This document shows, in pieces, positions 35,075 through 43,863 of a DNA stretch of 64,000 nucleotides. Location of the stretch: NCBI GenBank assembly GCA_944320795.1, contig CALUIU010000008.1, positions 1-64,000 on the forward strand, given 5' to 3'. Under the pieces are notes generated by a model, which made no database searches, was not told the origin of the DNA, and worked only from the letters and a program-made list of their open reading frames with translations. Within the stretch, counting starts at the first letter, position 1, and the number at the start of each line of letters is the position of its first letter. A program made the position numbers and the translations under genes. This DNA is from Candidatus Paraprevotella stercoravium. Lineage in GTDB: Bacteria; Bacteroidota; Bacteroidia; Bacteroidales; Bacteroidaceae.

Positions 35075-36070
35075 TCAGCTGTTCTGTTCGATGTAGCGTA
35101 GCAGAGTCTGATAAGCTTTTCCGCTTTCCAGAGCTTCGCGTGCCCGGGCCATACAGTCGACCATCTCCAGATCCGGCTCCATAACCTTGATGGCAAAGGC
35201 TGCGTTCACCAGAACAACGGTTTTACGGCTTTCATTGCTTTCGTTTTTGAGGATGCTCACGAAAATGTCGCGTGCCTCTTCTACCGATTCTCCGCCGTAT
35301 ATTTCTTGCGGGCGGATGACGGGCAATCCTAAATCCTTTGGAGTAAATACCTGTTCCATGCCCGGAGTCTTGATCTTGAAGGTGCCCGTAAGCGATATTT
35401 CATCGTAGCCGTCCATGCTGTTTACGATACCGTAGTTGATACCTAATTGTTGGTTCACGTTGCTATACAGGCGCATCTGATTCAGGGTGGCCACGCCGAG
35501 CAGTTGGTTCTTGGGATTGGAAGGATTGACCAGCGGCCCCAGCAGATTGAAACAAGTAGGGATTTGCATGGCTTTTCTTACCGGAGCCACAAACTTCATT
35601 CCTTTGGCAAAGAGCGGCGCGTGCAGGTAGGTGAATCCACAGGTGGCCAGATTGCGGCGCAGCTGATCCTCGTTGTCGGTGAACCGCACACCCAATGCTT
35701 CGAGCACATTGCTGGCGCCGGATGTGGAGGTAGAAGCGTAATTGCCGTGTTTGGCAACCGGATATCCGGCGGCAGCCACCACAAATCCCGAGCAAGTGGA
35801 TATGTTGAAGGTATTTTTGTTGTCGCCGCCGGTGCCGACAATGTCAATGGTGTTGAAGTCCGAGAAATCAAGTGTTTTGCCGGTTTCTTTCAGTCCGTCG
35901 CGCAGTCCCAGCAGTTCGTCTACTTGAATGCCCCGCATCAGGAGTGAAGTCAGAAACGCAGTGATCTGTACGTCGGTATATTTTTCTTGGGTAATGTCGA
36001 GCATGATTTGCCGGGTTTCTTCCCGGCTTAGAATCTCATTCTCGACCAGTCGTGTCAGAATCTGTTTCAT
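35075..36070 (-). CDS. trpD: Anthranilate phosphoribosyltransferase
   Basis: 331 aa. Transfers phosphoribose from PRPP to anthranilate. PRPP/Mg2+ motifs: VGTGGDNKNTFNISTCSGFVVAAAG and KHGNYASTSTSGASNVLEALG. Monofunctional, not fused to the TrpG amidotransferase, whose 3' end it overlaps by 35 nt. The glycine-loop carries N-K instead of the commoner single residue, within family variation. Confidence 0.96.
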   Translation of the reverse strand: MKQILTRLVENEILSREETRQIMLDITQEKYTDVQITAFLTSLLMRGIQVDELLGLRDGLKETGKTLDFSDFNTIDIVGTGGDNKNTFNISTCSGFVVAAAGYPVAKHGNYASTSTSGASNVLEALGVRFTDNEDQLRRNLATCGFTYLHAPLFAKGMKFVAPVRKAMQIPTCFNLLGPLVNPSNPKNQLLGVATLNQMRLYSNVNQQLGINYGIVNSMDGYDEISLTGTFKIKTPGMEQVFTPKDLGLPVIRPQEIYGGESVEEARDIFVSILKNESNESRKTVVLVNAAFAIKVMEPDLEMVDCMARAREALESGKAYQTLLRYIEQNS

Positions 36071-36641
36071 TTGTGTCGTGATGTGTTAGCCAGTTTTTAA
36101 TGATGTCTTTACCTTGTGGAGTCAGTACCGATTCCGGATGGAACTGTATGCCGCGGACATCGTATCGTTTGTGTTTCAGTGCCATGATCTGTCCTTCATC
36201 GCTCCAGGCGGTGATTTCCAGTTCGTCGGGAAAATCTTCTCGCGACACGACCCAGGAATGGTAACGCCCGATGGGGAAGTTTTCCGGAAGCCCCTGGAAC
36301 AGATAGTCGTTGTGCTTTTGGTGGCACGGACTCTGTATACCGTGGAACACCTGACTCAGATTGGTGAGCCGGGCGCCGAACACCTCGCCGATGGCCTGGT
36401 GCCCCAGACAGACACCGAGGATAGGTTTCTTTCCGGCATAAGTACGGATGGTGTCGAGCAGCAGGCCTGCCTCTTCGGGAATGCCCGGTCCGGGACTGAG
36501 GATAATCTTGTCGAAGCCCTGCAAATCCTCCATGCGGAACTGATCATTGCGCCATACGGTTACTTCCGCTCCCAGTTCCTTGACCATGTGACTCAGGTTG
36601 AAGGTAAACGAGTCGTAATTGTCGATGATAACTACTTTCAT
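36036..36641 (-). CDS. trpG: Anthranilate synthase glutamine amidotransferase subunit
   Basis: 201 aa from ATG 36641 (MKVVIIDNYDSFTFNLSHM); the open frame extends 56 codons upstream into trpE but that part is noise. Class I glutaminase triad: Cys78 in ILGVCLGHQAIGE, and His/Glu in IQFHPESVLTPQG. It supplies ammonia to TrpE and may also serve PabB. 25 nt after trpE; its last 35 nt overlap trpD. Confidence 0.95.
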   Translation of the reverse strand: MKVVIIDNYDSFTFNLSHMVKELGAEVTVWRNDQFRMEDLQGFDKIILSPGPGIPEEAGLLLDTIRTYAGKKPILGVCLGHQAIGEVFGARLTNLSQVFHGIQSPCHQKHNDYLFQGLPENFPIGRYHSWVVSREDFPDELEITAWSDEGQIMALKHKRYDVRGIQFHPESVLTPQGKDIIKNWLTHHDTNETDSDTTGRE

Positions 36642-36666
36642 ATCCGGTTCTTTTTTGGAATCTTGA

Positions 36667-38070
36667 TTAGGAAATTTTTCCGGCCTGTTCGATGGCCTTG
36701 CGCAACGCACCGAGTTTGTTGTTGATTTCCTGGAGTTCATATTCTTCATTGCTTTGGGCCACGATGCCTCCGCCGGCTTGGAACCACAACTCTTGGTTGC
36801 GGCTGACAAACGTACGGATGGTAATGGCCTGGTTCAGGTCGCCGTTCAGTCCGATAAATCCGATGCAACCGCCATAGGCCCCCCGGTTGTGTGGCTCATA
36901 TTGTGAGATCAGTTCCATGGCCTTTACTTTCGGTGCTCCCGAGAGGGTGCCTGCCGGAAATGTGTCGATGAAGGTCTTGATGGCATTGCTCTGCGGCAAC
37001 AGTTGTCCGCTGACGCGGCTCACCAGATGAATGACGTGGCTGTAATATTGCATGTCTTTGTAGAATTCCACCTGCACGTGGTCGCAGTTGCGGCTCAGAT
37101 CATTGCGTGCCAGATCCACCAGCATGACATGTTCGGCATTCTCTTTCGGATCGTGGCGCAGATATTCCGCGTTTTTCTGATCCGTTTCTTTGTTGCCGGT
37201 GCGTTTGGTGGTACCGGCAATCGGGTCAATATAGGCCTTTCCATTTTCAATCTTGCAGTGCGTTTCCGGTGACGAACCGAAGATGCGAAATCCTCCGAAG
37301 TCAAAATAAAACAGATAAGGGCTGGGATTGATATGGCGCAGAGTGCGGTACAGATTGAAGTCATCTCCTTCAAACCGTTGGATGAACCGTCGGCTCAATA
37401 CGATCTGAAACACATCGCCGCGCATGCAGTGGGCAATACCTTTGCGGATGTTGCTTTTGTGCTCTTCATCCGTCAAGGTACTGGTGATCTCGCCAATGGG
37501 ACGGAAGGAGTAGGCGGTGAATTTCCGGTTCAGAATCATTTTCTCCAATTCTTCAAGACCATCCTCTTCACCTTCAGAAACCAGTTCCAGCAAAGTCAGA
37601 GAGTTGTTGAAGTGATCGAACACGATGACCTGTTTGTAGAGTATATAGATCAGATCCGGCGCATCGTTCTTTTCGGAAACACTGTCTTTAATGGGGATAT
37701 GTTCGAAATAACGTATGGCGTTGAAAGAGGTAAAGCCATAGAGTCCGCAATATTGGCTGTATTCGCCTTCTACGGCAAACCGGTTCAGAAAACCGTTGAG
37801 CACATCTTCGGTTCTGCAAGTGTCGTCAATATTTTGTTCTGTGTTTGTGCCGTCGGGAAATGAAGCCTTTGCCCGCCCATGGCCAATCTCGATACTGGCC
37901 ATGGGGTTCAAGGCGATAAATGAGCGGCTGTTGTCGTTGCCGTGATAATCAGAACTTTCCATCAGGGCACTTTGAGGATATAAGTCGCGCACCTTGAGGT
38001 AAGTGCTTACGGGCGTCAGCAGGTCGCCCAGAATGTGTCGTGATTTTACGTGATATTTGTGTTGTTGCAT
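36667..38070 (-). CDS. trpE: Anthranilate synthase component I
   Basis: 467 aa chorismate-utilising enzyme. The tryptophan-feedback region is visible near the N-terminus (ALMESSDYHGNDNSRSFI). The catalytic half contains VFQIVLSRRF, YLFYFDFGGFRIFGSSPE, IDPIAGTTKRTGN, HVMLVDLARNDLSR, PAGTLSGAPKVKAM and GAYGGCIGFIG. It makes anthranilate from chorismate and glutamine-derived ammonia. It sits 12 nt after trpB. Confidence 0.97.
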   Translation of the reverse strand: MQQHKYHVKSRHILGDLLTPVSTYLKVRDLYPQSALMESSDYHGNDNSRSFIALNPMASIEIGHGRAKASFPDGTNTEQNIDDTCRTEDVLNGFLNRFAVEGEYSQYCGLYGFTSFNAIRYFEHIPIKDSVSEKNDAPDLIYILYKQVIVFDHFNNSLTLLELVSEGEEDGLEELEKMILNRKFTAYSFRPIGEITSTLTDEEHKSNIRKGIAHCMRGDVFQIVLSRRFIQRFEGDDFNLYRTLRHINPSPYLFYFDFGGFRIFGSSPETHCKIENGKAYIDPIAGTTKRTGNKETDQKNAEYLRHDPKENAEHVMLVDLARNDLSRNCDHVQVEFYKDMQYYSHVIHLVSRVSGQLLPQSNAIKTFIDTFPAGTLSGAPKVKAMELISQYEPHNRGAYGGCIGFIGLNGDLNQAITIRTFVSRNQELWFQAGGGIVAQSNEEYELQEINNKLGALRKAIEQAGKIS

Positions 38071-38082
38071 GTGTCGTGTGTC

Positions 38083-39288
38083 TTAGTCGTTCGGACAGAA
38101 TTCGTCTTTGTGTGCCAGATAAGTTTCCAGATCCTTGTCACCGCGTCCGCTTACGGTGAGCACCACAACATCGTCTTTCTTGAAGTTCATTTTTGGAAGC
38201 ATGGCCAGAGCGTGAGAAGACTCCAGAGCCGGGATGATACCTTCCAGGCGGGTCAGTTCAAAAGCGGCACGCAGCGCCTCGTCGTCGTTGATGGCCATTA
38301 CCTGTGCTCTTCTTTCTTTTGCCAAATGAGCGTGCAGAGGGCCGATTCCCGGATAGTCCAGACCGGCAGAGATGGAATAAGGTTCCTTGATCTGTCCGTT
38401 CTCGTCCTGGAGAACCAGAGTGCGGAAACCGTGAATGATACCTTCTGTTCCGGCAGAGATGGAAGCGGCAGTCTTTCCGGTGGCGATACCGTATCCGCCA
38501 GCCTCGCCCAATACCAGTTTTACGCGTTCGTCATCGATATAGTGATATACGGTTCCTGCTGCATTTGAGCCTCCGCCGATGCAGGCCATCAGATAGTCCG
38601 GATAGTCACGTCCTTCTTTTTCCATGAGCTGTTCCTTGATTTCCTTGCTGATAACGCTTTGCAGACGGGCTACCAGATCAGGGTAGGGATGAGGTCCTAC
38701 GGCAGAACCCAACAGATAGAAGGTATCCTCCGGATTGGTACACCAGTCACGCAGTGCCTCGTTTACGGCATCTGTCAGTGTCTGGCTTCCTGAAGTTACG
38801 GAGAATACTTCAGCGCCCAGCATACGCATTTTCTCTACATTGACGTGCTGACGCTCAATGTCGATAGCACCCATATACACGCGGCAAGGCATGTTCATCA
38901 GGGCGCATGCGGTAGCTGTGGCCACACCGTGCTGTCCGGCACCGGTTTCAGCGATGATTCTCTTCTTGCCCATCTTGCGGGCCAACAGAATCTGACCGAT
39001 GGCATTGTTGATTTTATGTGCTCCTGTGTGGTTCAGGTCCTCACGCTTCAGATAAATCTTGCAGCCGTATTTCTCGCTCAGACGCTTGGCCAAATATAAT
39101 GGAGAAGGGCGGCCTACATAGTCGCGTAGCAGTTCGTGAAACTCTTTCTGGAACTCTTCGCTTTCCAGAATGGTCAGATACTGTTCTCTCAGAGATTCAA
39201 TTGCCTTGTGAAGGATTTCGGGAATAAAACTTCCGCCGAACTCACCATAATAACCGTTTTGATCAATGTTGTAAGATTTCATATTCAT
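38083..39288 (-). CDS. trpB: Tryptophan synthase beta chain
   Basis: 401 aa PLP enzyme that condenses indole with serine. Lys92 in [15 protein letters not shown] is the PLP lysine; [13 protein letters not shown] binds the cofactor phosphate, and [17 protein letters not shown] is family-typical. The TrpB1 type, with the full COMM region. First structural gene of the operon, directly behind the attenuator leader. Confidence 0.97.
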   Translation of the reverse strand: MNMKSYNIDQNGYYGEFGGSFIPEILHKAIESLREQYLTILESEEFQKEFHELLRDYVGRPSPLYLAKRLSEKYGCKIYLKREDLNHTGAHKINNAIGQILLARKMGKKRIIAETGAGQHGVATATACALMNMPCRVYMGAIDIERQHVNVEKMRMLGAEVFSVTSGSQTLTDAVNEALRDWCTNPEDTFYLLGSAVGPHPYPDLVARLQSVISKEIKEQLMEKEGRDYPDYLMACIGGGSNAAGTVYHYIDDERVKLVLGEAGGYGIATGKTAASISAGTEGIIHGFRTLVLQDENGQIKEPYSISAGLDYPGIGPLHAHLAKERRAQVMAINDDEALRAAFELTRLEGIIPALESSHALAMLPKMNFKKDDVVVLTVSGRGDKDLETYLAHKDEFCPND

Positions 39289-39315
39289 ATTGTTTTAGTT
39301 GTTGTTGTCGGGTAT

Positions 39316-39351
39316 GAAAAAAAGGCTTGTCGCAAGTACGACAAGCCTTTT
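39316..39351 (-). terminator. trp attenuator terminator
   Basis: On the minus strand a perfect ~12-bp stem (arms AAAGGCTTGTCG and CGACAAGCCTTT) with a 6-nt loop is followed by TTTTTTT. It lies between the leader peptide and trpB, where premature termination would be controlled. Confidence 0.9.
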
Positions 39352-39402
39352 CAGTATCTTTTTATTTCAAGTATGAACACCAAGATATACAAGACTAGCT
39401 CC

Positions 39403-39462
39403 TCACGACCTTTTGAGTTCTGAGTAACGCCACCACCAATATGTATTCTTGTTCATGTTCAT
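39403..39462 (-). CDS. trpL: trp operon leader peptide (attenuation)
   Basis: 19 codons plus TGA: MNMNKNTYWWWRYSELKRS. Three successive Trp codons (39430-39438) make ribosome progress depend on charged tRNA-Trp. The promoter is ~36 nt upstream, the intrinsic terminator ~50 nt downstream and then trpB, the classical layout of ribosome-mediated attenuation. I could not resolve a clear antiterminator pairing by eye. Confidence 0.88.
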   Translation of the reverse strand: MNMNKNTYWWWRYSELKRS

Positions 39463-39497
39463 AATTTCTCGTTTTCTTTTTTTCTTTTGTTACGTTG

Positions 39498-39529
39498 CAA
39501 ATGTATGTTTTTAATTTGATACATGCAAG
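39498..39529 (-). promoter_or_regulatory. Promoter of the trp operon
   Basis: Minus-strand CTTG (plus 39526-39529) and TACATTTG (plus 39498-39505) are 20 bp apart. Predicted start near 39494, giving about 32 nt before the leader-peptide ATG. Confidence 0.65.
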
Positions 39530-39587
39530 AGAAAATGCATTTTTTCTTTCTAAATTTTATTTTTTTTGTTCCGCATATTACTTCTGT

Positions 39588-40130
39588 CTATTTGCCTGGT
39601 ACAGAAAAATCATATGCTACAATATCTCCGGACTCGTTGCATGGTGTTTGTTTCAGATTGACCAGAATGTATTCGCCGGGAAACAGACCTTCTTTCGGAC
39701 GGACGGAAAATCCCATGTCCGGCAGGTTCTCGATGACGAAAGAGTCAATATTGATACGGGTGTAGCCACATTCATTCAGTTCGGCATAAGGCAGGCGGCG
39801 GTGGTCACGGCGTTTGTTCAAACGGATCAGGGCATAGTCGTTCAGTGTGCACTCTTTAGGATAGATGACGAAACAAGGTTTCTGGTCGGTCAGCTGTTTG
39901 GACTGTTTGCCCCAAAAGTAACGAATCAGTTTCTTTCCGACTGTGATTCCCTGAATATCCCAGCCTTTTTTCTCTTCGGTCTGGCTGGTTATGGTACGCA
40001 TTGGCGTTTGGTTTCCGTTGACCATAATAAAGACCGTGGGTTCGGGTTCCGGCATTTGGGCATAAGCCACATTGGAAATTCCCAAAAGGAATATCAGAGA
40101 TAGAATCTGCAATAATGTTTTTTTAATCAT
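39588..40130 (-). CDS. Secreted hypothetical protein (180 aa)
   Basis: Start taken at MIKKTLLQ (40130), which begins an 18-residue signal peptide ending NVAYAQ; the frame is open five codons further. The mature part has a Pro-rich start, then a mixed beta region (IRYFWGKQSKQL, YALIRLNKRRDHRRLPY). No family recognised. The start overlaps the end of the B3/B4 gene by 8 nt, so the two are translationally coupled. Confidence 0.75.
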   Translation of the reverse strand: MIKKTLLQILSLIFLLGISNVAYAQMPEPEPTVFIMVNGNQTPMRTITSQTEEKKGWDIQGITVGKKLIRYFWGKQSKQLTDQKPCFVIYPKECTLNDYALIRLNKRRDHRRLPYAELNECGYTRINIDSFVIENLPDMGFSVRPKEGLFPGEYILVNLKQTPCNESGDIVAYDFSVPGK

Positions 40131-40788
40131 AGAACTTGATTTCATAATCTGTTGTTTTCGTGTATTTCACAAATAGGTTGGCTATCATCTCGGCGCAAGC
40201 CTGCACGCCGGAGCGGTTTCCGTCGTATCCGTTGATGAGTACGGTGGTGTGCCGTGTGTCCAATCCAAGTTTGGTACGTTCGTGGTCACTGGTCGGCGTG
40301 CCGAACCCTCCAATCTGGTCCCGGTAAACCGGTAGGCCTTCTATGTTGAGAATGCCTCGCCCGATGCCTTCATACGGTTCGTCGGCGCGTCCCACGCCTA
40401 AGGTTGCGTCGCCGATGATCTTGTCTGCGTCGAATCCTCCAATGGAGTATCCGGTGGCCATGGAAGCCAGGTTAATCAAATCCACTGCCGTATTGATCTG
40501 ATAAAGTTCCTGATTCTTCAGCACTCGGCGGATGAGAGATTCTGCGGCAGGGCGGTAGCGGCTGGGATCTTTTCCGAGTGCCTTGTAGGCGGCACGGGTG
40601 CTTTGAATGGAGCCTATTTCCCGGATGTAGTCCAGATTGTGTGTACGGATGCGAGCTTCCTCTTCGCGTATTTCTTCCCAGAGTTCAGCATCATATTCTG
40701 TGTTTGTGATGGTGGCAGTGAGCATAGCACCGATGAAGTTCGGGCAGATGCTCCGGATCTCGTCTGAAATTTCTATTTTCATATCCAT
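40123..40788 (-). CDS. B3/B4 (PheT-like) domain protein
   Basis: 221 aa. Matches the stand-alone B3/B4 family, a fold shared with the editing module of phenylalanyl-tRNA synthetase beta. Recognisable: SIQSTRAAYKALGKDPSRYRPAAE, TAVDLINLASMATGYSIGGFD and LINGYDGNRSGVQACAEMI. Editing of mischarged tRNA is possible by homology but not shown. It lies 17 nt after the endonuclease gene. Confidence 0.85.
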   Translation of the reverse strand: MDMKIEISDEIRSICPNFIGAMLTATITNTEYDAELWEEIREEEARIRTHNLDYIREIGSIQSTRAAYKALGKDPSRYRPAAESLIRRVLKNQELYQINTAVDLINLASMATGYSIGGFDADKIIGDATLGVGRADEPYEGIGRGILNIEGLPVYRDQIGGFGTPTSDHERTKLGLDTRHTTVLINGYDGNRSGVQACAEMIANLFVKYTKTTDYEIKFYD

Positions 40789-40805
40789 TAATATATAAAA
40801 GGTAT

Positions 40806-41672
40806 TTATTGCCAGTCGTAGACATTAAAGCTGGCTTCCATTTTATCTTCTACATCATCCGGCAGTTTGCTGAAGAAGTCAATGCCGGTCAGTTTTTCCA
40901 CTTCGTCAATGCTAACAGCATATTCTTTTAATGGCTTGTTCTGTTTTTTGTGTTTGAATACGTAGCCAATACCTTTTGCTTTTCCATCGTTATCCTGTCG
41001 CATGATCACCTTATAAAATGCGTCGGGTACTGTGATTTTGTTCTGTCCGATGGTTTTCGGATAAGAACTGTAAACAATCGGACCGCATACGATATAAATA
41101 TTTTCATATTTTCGTGCCCATTTCCGGCATTTTTCTTCCAGTTCTTTCCAGTCACCCCCGTTCAGACTGTGTAACTGCGGGCACATATTACTGAAATAGA
41201 AACATTCGGTCATGGCCTGCTCGCTGTACTTGTTGTCGGCTGCCGGACACATGTGTCCACGATCATATCCCGATCCGCGGTAATCACTGTCTTCGGCTGT
41301 GCTTCCTTTCTTGACATCCGGATCCGGCTGGAAATCATCGCTACGGCCTACAGTCCCTTCTGTTCTGTCTTTGGTCAGTTCCCAGGCTACCCAATTCGGG
41401 ATTTTGGTGCGTCGGTTAAAGGAAACGGTGTATCCGTCATGCCAGATCACTTCTTCAGGGCGGTCCGTTAGAAAAGCAGGAATCTCCAGACGCATTTTCT
41501 TGGAACTGCTTTTTTTGTCTGTTCCTTTCTTGTCTAAACCCAGTGATTTTGCTTGTTCGATTGCTTTCGAAGTTACTTGTTCGCTTCGGCTCAGAATATT
41601 CTGGATTTGGTCAAAGCTGACTCCTCCGATAATAGCGATACCTGCCAGCAGGCCTATTGCTTTTTTGATCAT
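40806..41672 (-). CDS. DNA/RNA non-specific endonuclease
   Basis: 288 aa. N-terminal hydrophobic helix (MIKKAIGLLAGIAIIGGVSF) for export or membrane anchoring, Lys/Ser linker, then the NUC1 beta-beta-alpha-metal nuclease. Motif YDRGHMCPAADN has general-base His140; FYFSNMCPQLHSLNGGDWKELEE supplies the metal-binding Asn. Role likely extracytoplasmic nucleic-acid degradation. Own -7 box upstream at 41700. Confidence 0.92.
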   Translation of the reverse strand: MIKKAIGLLAGIAIIGGVSFDQIQNILSRSEQVTSKAIEQAKSLGLDKKGTDKKSSSKKMRLEIPAFLTDRPEEVIWHDGYTVSFNRRTKIPNWVAWELTKDRTEGTVGRSDDFQPDPDVKKGSTAEDSDYRGSGYDRGHMCPAADNKYSEQAMTECFYFSNMCPQLHSLNGGDWKELEEKCRKWARKYENIYIVCGPIVYSSYPKTIGQNKITVPDAFYKVIMRQDNDGKAKGIGYVFKHKKQNKPLKEYAVSIDEVEKLTGIDFFSKLPDDVEDKMEASFNVYDWQ

Positions 41673-41699
41673 AGAATGTTTGTAATTTTAATCATGTTG

Positions 41700-41707
41700 C
41701 AAAGATA
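41700..41707 (-). promoter_or_regulatory. -7 box for the endonuclease operon
   Basis: Minus-strand TATCTTTG, 27 nt before the ATG at 41672; no good -33. Confidence 0.5.
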
Positions 41708-41860
41708 AATATTTTAATGAATAGATGGATAAGAATTCTATGCCATGAGGATGTTTCTTTTGGAAAAAGCGGATGTTTCATAGAAAAATTGCATTGCATT
41801 AATATTCTGTCTGTGAGTAAAGAAAAACAGACGAAATCCCATTGATTAACAGGATTTTTG

Positions 41861-41868
41861 TATATTTG
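41861..41868 (+). promoter_or_regulatory. -7 box for the M6 protease pair
   Basis: TATATTTG, 22 nt before the ATG at 41891. A TTGA lies 15 bp upstream, shorter than the usual spacing. Confidence 0.45.
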
Positions 41869-41890
41869 CTCCTAATTAATTATTTAGAAC

Positions 41891-43852
41891 ATGAAGAAAT
41901 TATTTTCTACGTTACTTTTATCAGCAATAGCCTGGCAGTTATCTGCTGCGCCGGCTGAAAAAACTCTAAAGACGATTATCTTGCTTGATGGTACGACTGT
42001 TGAAGTTACTTTCTGGGGAGATGAATATGGCTGTTTCTATATGGATAAACAGGGGCGTATGTTTGAGCCGGTAGGAAACGGAGAGCTTTTCCGTTGTGCT
42101 TCGTATGATCTGAATACGGCAATGCAGCGGGTGGCTCGAGTAAAAAAGACTGCGGCTGCTGCCCGTATTGGAGCTAACCTGAATCCGAAAGGAAGCTATA
42201 AAGTTCCGGTTATATTGGTACAGTTTAAGGATCAGTCCTTCAGTGTCGCCGAGGGGCAGAGTGCTGTAAGTTCTTTCTACGATAAGTTCTGTAATGGTAC
42301 TAAAGACGGAAACTATTATACAGGTGCCGGCAGTTATGGTGCGGTGCGTGATTATTTTGTTTCGCAGAGTGACAGTACCCTGTTTTGGGATTTTGATATT
42401 ATTGGTCCTATCACATTGGATAAGGAAACAGCCTATTACGGTCAGGATAAAGACGGAAATATTGATGTGAACATGGCTGAGTTCTATAAGGAAGCTGTTG
42501 CCAAAGCATTACCCCTTCGTTCGGATTGGTCGGTTTATGACAGTAATTCTGATGGAATGACCGATATGGTATTCTTCCTTTATGCTGGTCTGGGTCAGGC
42601 TAACGGAGGTGCTGCTTCTACCATCTGGCCCAAGGAAACCAACGGTAAAATGACGGTGAACGATATGTCTTTTGCCGTATCGGCATGTTGCAATGAGTTG
42701 CGTCCGATAAAAAATAATGGAATCATTGTAGGAGCCAAAGCCGATGGTATCGGTATTATGTGCCATGAGATGTCGCATGTTTTGGGATTGCCCGACTTTT
42801 ACAATGCCCTTCATAATACCTTTGGTATGGACTACTGGTCGGTGATGGATTATGGCTATTTTACCAACAATGGTTATAATCCCGGCAGCTACAACGGTTA
42901 TGAGCGCGACTTTATGGGATGGCGTAGTCTGGTGGAACTGAAAGAAACGCAGACCGTGCGTATGAAATCTCTGGAAGATGGGGGAGTGGCCTATAAGATT
43001 GTCAACGACCAGAATCCGAATGAATATTATGTGCTGCACAATATGCAACCCAAAGGGTGGGACTCGAAACTTTCAATGTTGGGTCATGGTATGATTGTGA
43101 CGCATGTGGACTATGATGCGGAAATCTGGAATACCAATCAGGTCAATGCGGATATGTATCATCAGCGTATGACCATTATTCCGGCCAACAATAAACTGAT
43201 CGGAAACTTTAATGCGGAAACGGCAGAAGAGTTGCTGGATGCCTTGGCTGGACATCCTTATCCGGGCAAGACCGGCAATGTGGAACTGAGTGATACGACA
43301 GTTCCTGCCGCAGAGGTTTATCGCGGTGAATTCATGAAGAAGCCGATTAAGCAGATTGAGGAAAAAGACGGAGTGATATCCTTTAAGTTCATGCCTCTCG
43401 GAGTGCTGGCTACTCCTGTATTGGATGAGGCAGTGGAAGAAAATATTCCTTATGGTCTGCAGATTAGCTGGCCTGCCATAGAGCATGCGGAAGCCTATCG
43501 AGTAGAATATACAAGACTGGATGATCTGAACAAGGAACAGGTTTTGGTAGTAGATTCTGTGAAGACCAATTCTGTACGTCTGAACGGACTGACTGAAGGT
43601 GTTGATTACTGTTACCGTGTTAAGGCTTTGGCTGACCAATATGAAAACTCGGTCTATTCAGAATGGAAAACAGCCGGCGAGCCTGTGACTTCTATTCAGG
43701 ATGTTCCGCAGGACGATACTGTTGTAGAGATTTATCATGTGCAGGGAACAAAAGTGCTTACCGCTACTTTGGCTGAAGCACGCCGGGTTTTGAAAAAGGG
43801 ATTGTATGTCGTGAAGTCAGAAAACTTCAATGGAAAACTGTATGTAAAATAA
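41891..43852 (+). CDS. Secreted M6-family metalloprotease with FnIII and C-terminal tail
   Basis: 653 aa. Signal peptide (MKKLFSTLLLSAIAWQLSAAP), a propeptide-like region (~20-95), the M6 (immune inhibitor A-like) catalytic domain with CHEMSHVLGLPDF (His292, Glu293, His296), a fibronectin III-like module (~515-605: YGLQISWPAIEHAEAYRVEY) and a tail EIYHVQGTKVLTATL...GLYVVKSENFNGKLYVK-like that resembles a type A sorting domain of the type IX secretion system. It is expected outside the cell. Followed 11 nt later by a paralogue. Confidence 0.88.
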   Translation: MKKLFSTLLLSAIAWQLSAAPAEKTLKTIILLDGTTVEVTFWGDEYGCFYMDKQGRMFEPVGNGELFRCASYDLNTAMQRVARVKKTAAAARIGANLNPKGSYKVPVILVQFKDQSFSVAEGQSAVSSFYDKFCNGTKDGNYYTGAGSYGAVRDYFVSQSDSTLFWDFDIIGPITLDKETAYYGQDKDGNIDVNMAEFYKEAVAKALPLRSDWSVYDSNSDGMTDMVFFLYAGLGQANGGAASTIWPKETNGKMTVNDMSFAVSACCNELRPIKNNGIIVGAKADGIGIMCHEMSHVLGLPDFYNALHNTFGMDYWSVMDYGYFTNNGYNPGSYNGYERDFMGWRSLVELKETQTVRMKSLEDGGVAYKIVNDQNPNEYYVLHNMQPKGWDSKLSMLGHGMIVTHVDYDAEIWNTNQVNADMYHQRMTIIPANNKLIGNFNAETAEELLDALAGHPYPGKTGNVELSDTTVPAAEVYRGEFMKKPIKQIEEKDGVISFKFMPLGVLATPVLDEAVEENIPYGLQISWPAIEHAEAYRVEYTRLDDLNKEQVLVVDSVKTNSVRLNGLTEGVDYCYRVKALADQYENSVYSEWKTAGEPVTSIQDVPQDDTVVEIYHVQGTKVLTATLAEARRVLKKGLYVVKSENFNGKLYVK

Positions 43853-43863
43853 ATAATGGAGCA

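Noticed and set aside
36642-36809. N-terminal 56 codons upstream of trpG in the same frame
   Set aside because: They lie inside trpE and are not homologous to anything; the amidotransferase begins at MKVVIIDNYDSF (36641).
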